A stretch of 64,000 bases of DNA from Piscinibacter gummiphilus. GTDB lineage: Bacteria > Pseudomonadota > Gammaproteobacteria > Burkholderiales > Burkholderiaceae_C. The translations under genes were made by a program, and so were the position numbers. The DNA lies in the NCBI RefSeq assembly GCF_032681285.1, contig NZ_CP136336.1:3645001-3709000 (forward strand), written 5' to 3'. The notes under the pieces were generated by a model that saw nothing but the letters and a program-made list of their open reading frames with translations, was not told where the DNA came from and made no database searches. Numbering within the stretch: the stretch's first letter is position 1; each line of letters begins with the position of its first letter. Below are positions 60,777 through 64,000 of this stretch, piece after piece.

Positions 60777-61604
60777 TCAGTGCGGCAGGCCGGCGACGCC
60801 GCGGCCGCTCAAGCCGAAGCTCACCGCCGCCGCCAGCGCCTCGAAGACTTCGATGTCGGGGTGGAACTCGCGGAACACGAAATCGTAGTCTTGCGGGCGC
60901 TTGTCGCGCACCTGCGAGTCGGCGAGCAGCGTGTCGCGGAATAGCACGCGGTGCGGCAGGCCGCCGGCATGCTGGAGCGGGCACAGCCGGTCGTCGCCGT
61001 ACAGGTCGGTGAAGCCCAGGCACAGGTAGGTGCGCAGCAGCGAGCGGCGCGAGCCCGCTACCACGCCGCCGATCTGCATCGCGATGCAATAGAGGTGCAC
61101 GGCCTTCAGCAGGGCCAGGCGCACCTGGTGCTCGTAGCCGGGCAGCACGCACAGCCGCGTGATCTCGGCCAGCAGGCGCCCCTGCTTTTCCGGCGGCAGC
61201 TCGATGCTGCCCTCGATCTGCAGCGGTGCATGGCGGTTGCTCTGGATGCGCGCCGAGCCCACGATGCTGCCGGTCGCCTTGTCTTCGGCATAGAAGATCA
61301 CGGTACCCGGCGTGCGGTCTTGCGCGTCGGCGCTGCCGAAGGCGGCGGCCTGCTCGGGCAGGTGCCGGCCGTAAGCGAGCTGACGAAGCGCCTGCACCCG
61401 CAGCAACTGCAGCTCGTCGCACACGAGCTTCACCTTGAACGGCAGGCCGAAGCCGACGGCGGTCGACGCCGGCCGCGGGATGGCGGTGATGACGGCATCG
61501 GGCCCGGTGCCGCTCGCACCGGGCAGCGGGGTCGTGCTTCTGCCCAGCTCAGGCGCACGCGAAACCGGCAGCAGCGTGGCCGGAGAAAAGTCTTCCCTGT
61601 ACAT
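60777..61604 (-). CDS. FeeM-like N-acyl amino acid synthase / GNAT acyltransferase
   Basis: A 275-residue protein of the autoinducer-synthase-like GNAT group. Its core has FKVKLVCDELQLLRVQALR, a YGRHLPEQ turn, TGSIVGSARIQSNR, ITRLCVLPGYEHQVRLALLK, and the late LYGDDRLCPLQHAGGLPHRV. FeeM and the PEP-CTERM-associated acyltransferases share this layout and make long-chain N-acyl amino acids or similar signals from acyl-ACP. The start giving MYREDFSPATLLP is preceded by AGGGACC. No exosortase genes are in the window. An 11-bp repeat array lies 173-216 bases upstream. Confidence 0.75.
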   Translation of the reverse strand: MYREDFSPATLLPVSRAPELGRSTTPLPGASGTGPDAVITAIPRPASTAVGFGLPFKVKLVCDELQLLRVQALRQLAYGRHLPEQAAAFGSADAQDRTPGTVIFYAEDKATGSIVGSARIQSNRHAPLQIEGSIELPPEKQGRLLAEITRLCVLPGYEHQVRLALLKAVHLYCIAMQIGGVVAGSRRSLLRTYLCLGFTDLYGDDRLCPLQHAGGLPHRVLFRDTLLADSQVRDKRPQDYDFVFREFHPDIEVFEALAAAVSFGLSGRGVAGLPH

Positions 61605-61776
61605 GATGGTCCCTGTTGCAACCCGTGGCGTTTCGCTCTGTCGGGCTCCCAATGCAAGCATCTCAAGGCGGCGAGTCGGCACCTAGAGGGGTCACGCGCA
61701 TGAGTTGTTGCGAGTTGTTTGCGCAAGCGCACCCCAGGCGTACTTGGTGACAACTTCGTTTGCTAACCCCCAAATT

Positions 61777-61820
61777 CAAGGGATGGCCAAGGGGTGGTCA
61801 AGTGGTCGTCAACGCACCCT
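61777..61820 (-). repeat. Four-copy 11-bp phased direct repeat upstream of the FeeM-like gene
   Basis: On the + strand the block reads CAAGGGATGGC, CAAGGGGTGGT, CAAGTGGTCGT, CAACGCACCCT, four units starting at 61777, 61788, 61799 and 61810. The 11-base spacing puts every CAA on the same face of the helix. It lies between the hydrolase stop and the FeeM-like start, so it is a candidate multi-site operator for the latter. Confidence 0.6.
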
Positions 61821-61831
61821 TCGGCATGACG

Positions 61832-63295
61832 TCACTTGGCGATGGCGGGTGTCTGTGACCAGACGGTGTGCACGTCGCCGGTGTTCTCGCGCCCGCGCAT
61901 CTCGCTCACCGAGAAGTACACGCGGCTGGGCGGCGGCGCTTCCACCGCCATGTCGCGCGCCACGAGGCTGGCGCCCGCGAGGTCGATGCGGCTGTTCTCG
62001 GCGCGCACGGCCACGCGGCCGGCGAGGCGCAGGTTGGTGGCGGTCACCTCGCTGTCGGTGGCGGCGAGCGCCACGTCGTCGGCTTCGACCACCGTGTCGT
62101 CGATCGTCACGGTCGAGCCCCTGAGCACGAGGCGCTTGATGCGCGCCGAGTGCACCCGCACGCCGAGGCAGTTGTCGAGCGTGAGCGTGTCGAAGCGGCC
62201 GGTGTAGCTGCGGTTGGCGTCGGCCGAGCAGGTGACGTCGCCTTGCGAGATCTCGGGCACCGTCACCGAATACTTGGGCGCAAGCGGCGCCGTCAGTGCC
62301 TCCACCAGCAACGCGCGGAAGGCCTCGGGGCTTTCAAGCATCGGCGTGTGGCCCACGCCGTCGATCACCTTGAGGCGTGCGTCGGGCAGGCGCGCGGCCA
62401 GCAGGCGGCCGGTGCGCAGCGGTGCGATGGGGTCGTCGGCACCCCAGATCACGGTGGTGGGCGCGGTGGTCTCGCGGATGGCGCGGGTGAAGTCGTGCTC
62501 CACCAGCCCGAGCCCCGCCTCGACCTGCGTGTAGCGGCCGAGCAGGGCGAAGCGGATGCCGGGGTTCTGCGCCAGCCAGCGGCTGAAGTCGAAACGGTCG
62601 TCGAGGTTGCCGAACACGCCGCGCTTGATGCCGCGCAGCCGATCGCTCACGCCGCTCAGGATGCGATCGACCGGCGCGATGCCAACCTGCGGCGTGCGCA
62701 GGTTGGCCATGTGCTGCACGTACACCGTCTTGAGCAGGATGCCGGCCGCGTCAACCAGCACGAGCCGCTCGACCTGCGCGCCATACGCATGCGCGAAGAA
62801 AAGGCTCACCGCACCGCCCAGCGAGTGACCCACCACATGCGCCTTCTGGCCCGGCGCCAGCTGCTCCAGCACCTGCGACAGCACCCGGCCGAGCGCGACG
62901 AATGAGTAGCCTTCGCCGTTGCCCGGCGAGGCGCCGAAGCCCGGCAGGTCGACCGTGATCACATGGAACTGCGCCGCCAGCGGCCGGATCACCGGCGCCC
63001 AGTCGCGGTGCGCGTTGTTGCCGAGGCCATGCACCAGCAGCACGGGCGGCGCCTTCGCATCACCCGCTTCGCCGGTCAGCACCCGCTGGCCGCCGTTGAG
63101 CTTGAGGCACTTGTATTGAAGCTGCTGCAGGCGCGGCGGGGGCAGCACGGGCGCGGCGCCCGAGGCTGGTGGCGGCACGGGCTCCACGCAGGGCGCGGTG
63201 CTCGCGGTCTGCGCCGCGGCCAGAACCCCTGTGAAGAAAAGGGCCGCGGCCACGGTCAGGTTCCGCACTCGTCGGATCATTGGCAGGTGGGTCAT
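61832..63295 (-). CDS. Secreted alpha/beta hydrolase with C-terminal beta-helix-like extension
   Basis: 487 residues from the ATG at 63295 (63280 is an equal alternative). Signal peptide MIRRVRNLTVAAALFFTGVL, then a Pro-rich linker. The alpha/beta hydrolase domain spans about 80-340: oxyanion LLVHGLGNNAH, nucleophile Ser158 in VGHSLGGAV, acid Asp287 or Asp288 in IWGADDPI, and His316 in GVGHTPML. Residues about 365-465 are short strand-like repeats (VHSARIKRLVLRGSTVTIDD; ADDVALAATDSEVTATNLRL), suggesting a right-handed beta-helix or polymer-binding module. Substrate unknown; esterase on a polymer is a guess. Confidence 0.85.
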   Translation of the reverse strand: MTHLPMIRRVRNLTVAAALFFTGVLAAAQTASTAPCVEPVPPPASGAAPVLPPPRLQQLQYKCLKLNGGQRVLTGEAGDAKAPPVLLVHGLGNNAHRDWAPVIRPLAAQFHVITVDLPGFGASPGNGEGYSFVALGRVLSQVLEQLAPGQKAHVVGHSLGGAVSLFFAHAYGAQVERLVLVDAAGILLKTVYVQHMANLRTPQVGIAPVDRILSGVSDRLRGIKRGVFGNLDDRFDFSRWLAQNPGIRFALLGRYTQVEAGLGLVEHDFTRAIRETTAPTTVIWGADDPIAPLRTGRLLAARLPDARLKVIDGVGHTPMLESPEAFRALLVEALTAPLAPKYSVTVPEISQGDVTCSADANRSYTGRFDTLTLDNCLGVRVHSARIKRLVLRGSTVTIDDTVVEADDVALAATDSEVTATNLRLAGRVAVRAENSRIDLAGASLVARDMAVEAPPPSRVYFSVSEMRGRENTGDVHTVWSQTPAIAK

Positions 63296-63354
63296 CACAG
63301 GCCGGCATTCTGGCCGATGACCCGACCGCAGCATCTCCAGAGGACCCCGCATCG

Positions 63355-63912
63355 ATGATGAAGTCGAAGACACCACTCACCGCCCTGCTCTGCGCCGGCA
63401 CCATGCTCGCCGCGCAGGCGCAGACCACCCCCGGCCCGCGCGTAGAAGCCGGCCTGTGGGAGATCAACATGTCGATCAAGAGCCAGACCGGCAAGGCCGA
63501 GATGGCGATGCGCCAAGCGCAGGCCTACATCGCGAGCCTGCCGCCCGCGCAGCGCAAGCAGGTCGAGGAAGTGATGGCCCAGCAGGGCGTGAAGCTCGGT
63601 GACAAGAGCAGCACCGTCAACGCCTGCATCACCAAGGAAGACGCCGAGCGCGGCACCATCCCCCAGCAGGCTGGCGACTGCACGCAGGACGTGTTGGAAA
63701 AGACCGCCACCTCGATGAAGGTGAAGTTCAGCTGCACCACCAACCCACCGGCCAGCGGCGAAGCGGTGGTCGACTTCCAGAGCCCGACGGCCTACACCAG
63801 CCGCGGCATCGTCGACACGGTGGTGCTCGGCCAGAACGAGCGCGTGTCGGTCGAGCAGACCGGCCGCTGGCTCGGCGCCGAGTGCGGCAGCGTCAGGCCC
63901 CTGGGGAAGTGA
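63355..63912 (+). CDS. DUF3617 family secreted protein
   Basis: A 185-residue (or 184 from the second ATG) periplasmic protein: signal peptide MKSKTPLTALLCAGTMLAAQAQ, then VEAGLWEINMSIKSQTGKAE, the usual DUF3617 opening, and four Cys in VNACITKED, AGDCTQD, FSCTT and GAECGSVRP that may pair as disulfides. Function unknown. It is divergent from the hydrolase. Its end overlaps by about 20 bases the cut-off gene on the other strand. Confidence 0.87.
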   Translation: MMKSKTPLTALLCAGTMLAAQAQTTPGPRVEAGLWEINMSIKSQTGKAEMAMRQAQAYIASLPPAQRKQVEEVMAQQGVKLGDKSSTVNACITKEDAERGTIPQQAGDCTQDVLEKTATSMKVKFSCTTNPPASGEAVVDFQSPTAYTSRGIVDTVVLGQNERVSVEQTGRWLGAECGSVRPLGK

Positions 63913-64000
63913 TCTCCGCCCGCAGCGGCTTCTGCATCGTGATGTAGGTCGGGCGCGCATAGCCCTCGTGCGCATGCTCGGCCGTGCGCACGAAGCCGAG
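63893..64000 (-). CDS. C-terminal fragment of a gene entering from the right edge
   Basis: A 35-residue end of a protein read leftward from base 64000 to a TGA at 63893-63895. The sequence contains FVRTAEHAHEGYARPTYI followed by MQKPLRAEITSPGA. It resembles the end of a GNAT-type acetyltransferase (GF.RT... MxKPL), but this is weak. It overlaps the DUF3617 stop by 20 bases in convergent orientation. Too short to assign. Confidence 0.4.
   Translation of the reverse strand, partial: LGFVRTAEHAHEGYARPTYITMQKPLRAEITSPGA

Noticed and set aside
61777-61820. The 11-bp repeats as a CRISPR remnant
   Set aside because: Units are directly tandem with no spacers and only 11 bases long; no cas genes are present.

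Overview
The window is a high-GC chromosomal stretch with tightly packed genes, many joined by ATGA or GTGA stop/start overlaps. It looks like a betaproteobacterium of the order Burkholderiales, possibly near the Rubrivivax/Leptothrix group. The evidence is the gene order pyrG-kdsA-(DUF1330)-eno-ftsB, two Bug/TctC-type tricarboxylate receptors, a trimeric-type Gram-negative porin, and queG/tsaE/amiC/mutL lying close together. The genus is inference. I saw no rRNA, tRNA or CRISPR array.

Layout. 1-5052: housekeeping block (3' end of pyrG, kdsA, DUF1330, eno, ftsB) followed by an NMN-salvage pair (pnuC plus a nicotinamide riboside kinase). 5049-10823: CopD-like membrane protein, hslO, gamma-carbonic anhydrase, DUF455 protein, an amino-acid ABC receptor and permease without an adjacent ATPase, a porin and a clear terminator. 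10825-21300: marC-like, mutL, dedA-like, amiC, tsaE, queG, a 264-bp MITE-like element with an internal branched fold, an AEC carrier, a TctC receptor, xerD and a pseudouridine synthase. 21332-29069: a TetR-controlled acyl-CoA catabolic operon (DUF35 protein, thiolase-like enzyme lacking its nucleophilic Cys, enoyl-CoA hydratase, SDR, nitronate-monooxygenase-like flavoprotein, acyl-CoA ligase), then a branched-chain-type ABC receptor. 29048-36653: PA2778/PA2779-type pair, MFS exporter, miaA, and an ABC ATPase / flavodiiron-like MBL / fused FtsX permease set.

36664-46587 is a carbohydrate locus. A divergent LysR regulator faces dctP, an aldonate dehydratase, a 2-keto-3-deoxy-aldonate dehydratase of the FAH fold, dctQ and dctM. 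The run ends with a secreted GH10 xylanase carrying a long unassigned middle region and a dockerin-like tail. Together they suggest xylan hydrolysis plus uptake and oxidative breakdown of a pentose-derived acid.

47202-50346 is a lower-GC two-gene cassette with the features of a Gabija anti-phage system: an OLD-type ATPase/TOPRIM nuclease (GajA) and a UvrD-like helicase (GajB), overlapping by 14 bases. It sits between ordinary chromosomal genes. 50617-52155 holds an unassigned membrane protein and a small Cys-rich secreted protein.

52302-64000: an MBL hydrolase divergent from a GlxA-type regulator, DUF1415, a MocR regulator divergent from a glutathione transferase, DUF2917, a second TctC receptor, DUF1304, a hybrid histidine kinase, a FeeM-like acyltransferase behind an 11-bp phased repeat array, an alpha/beta hydrolase with a beta-helix-like tail, DUF3617 and a cut-off last gene. 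The observations most worth a second look are the branched MITE at 16832-17103, the Gabija cassette, the thiolase-like enzyme with Cys replaced by Ser, and the dockerin-tailed xylanase in a TRAP operon.
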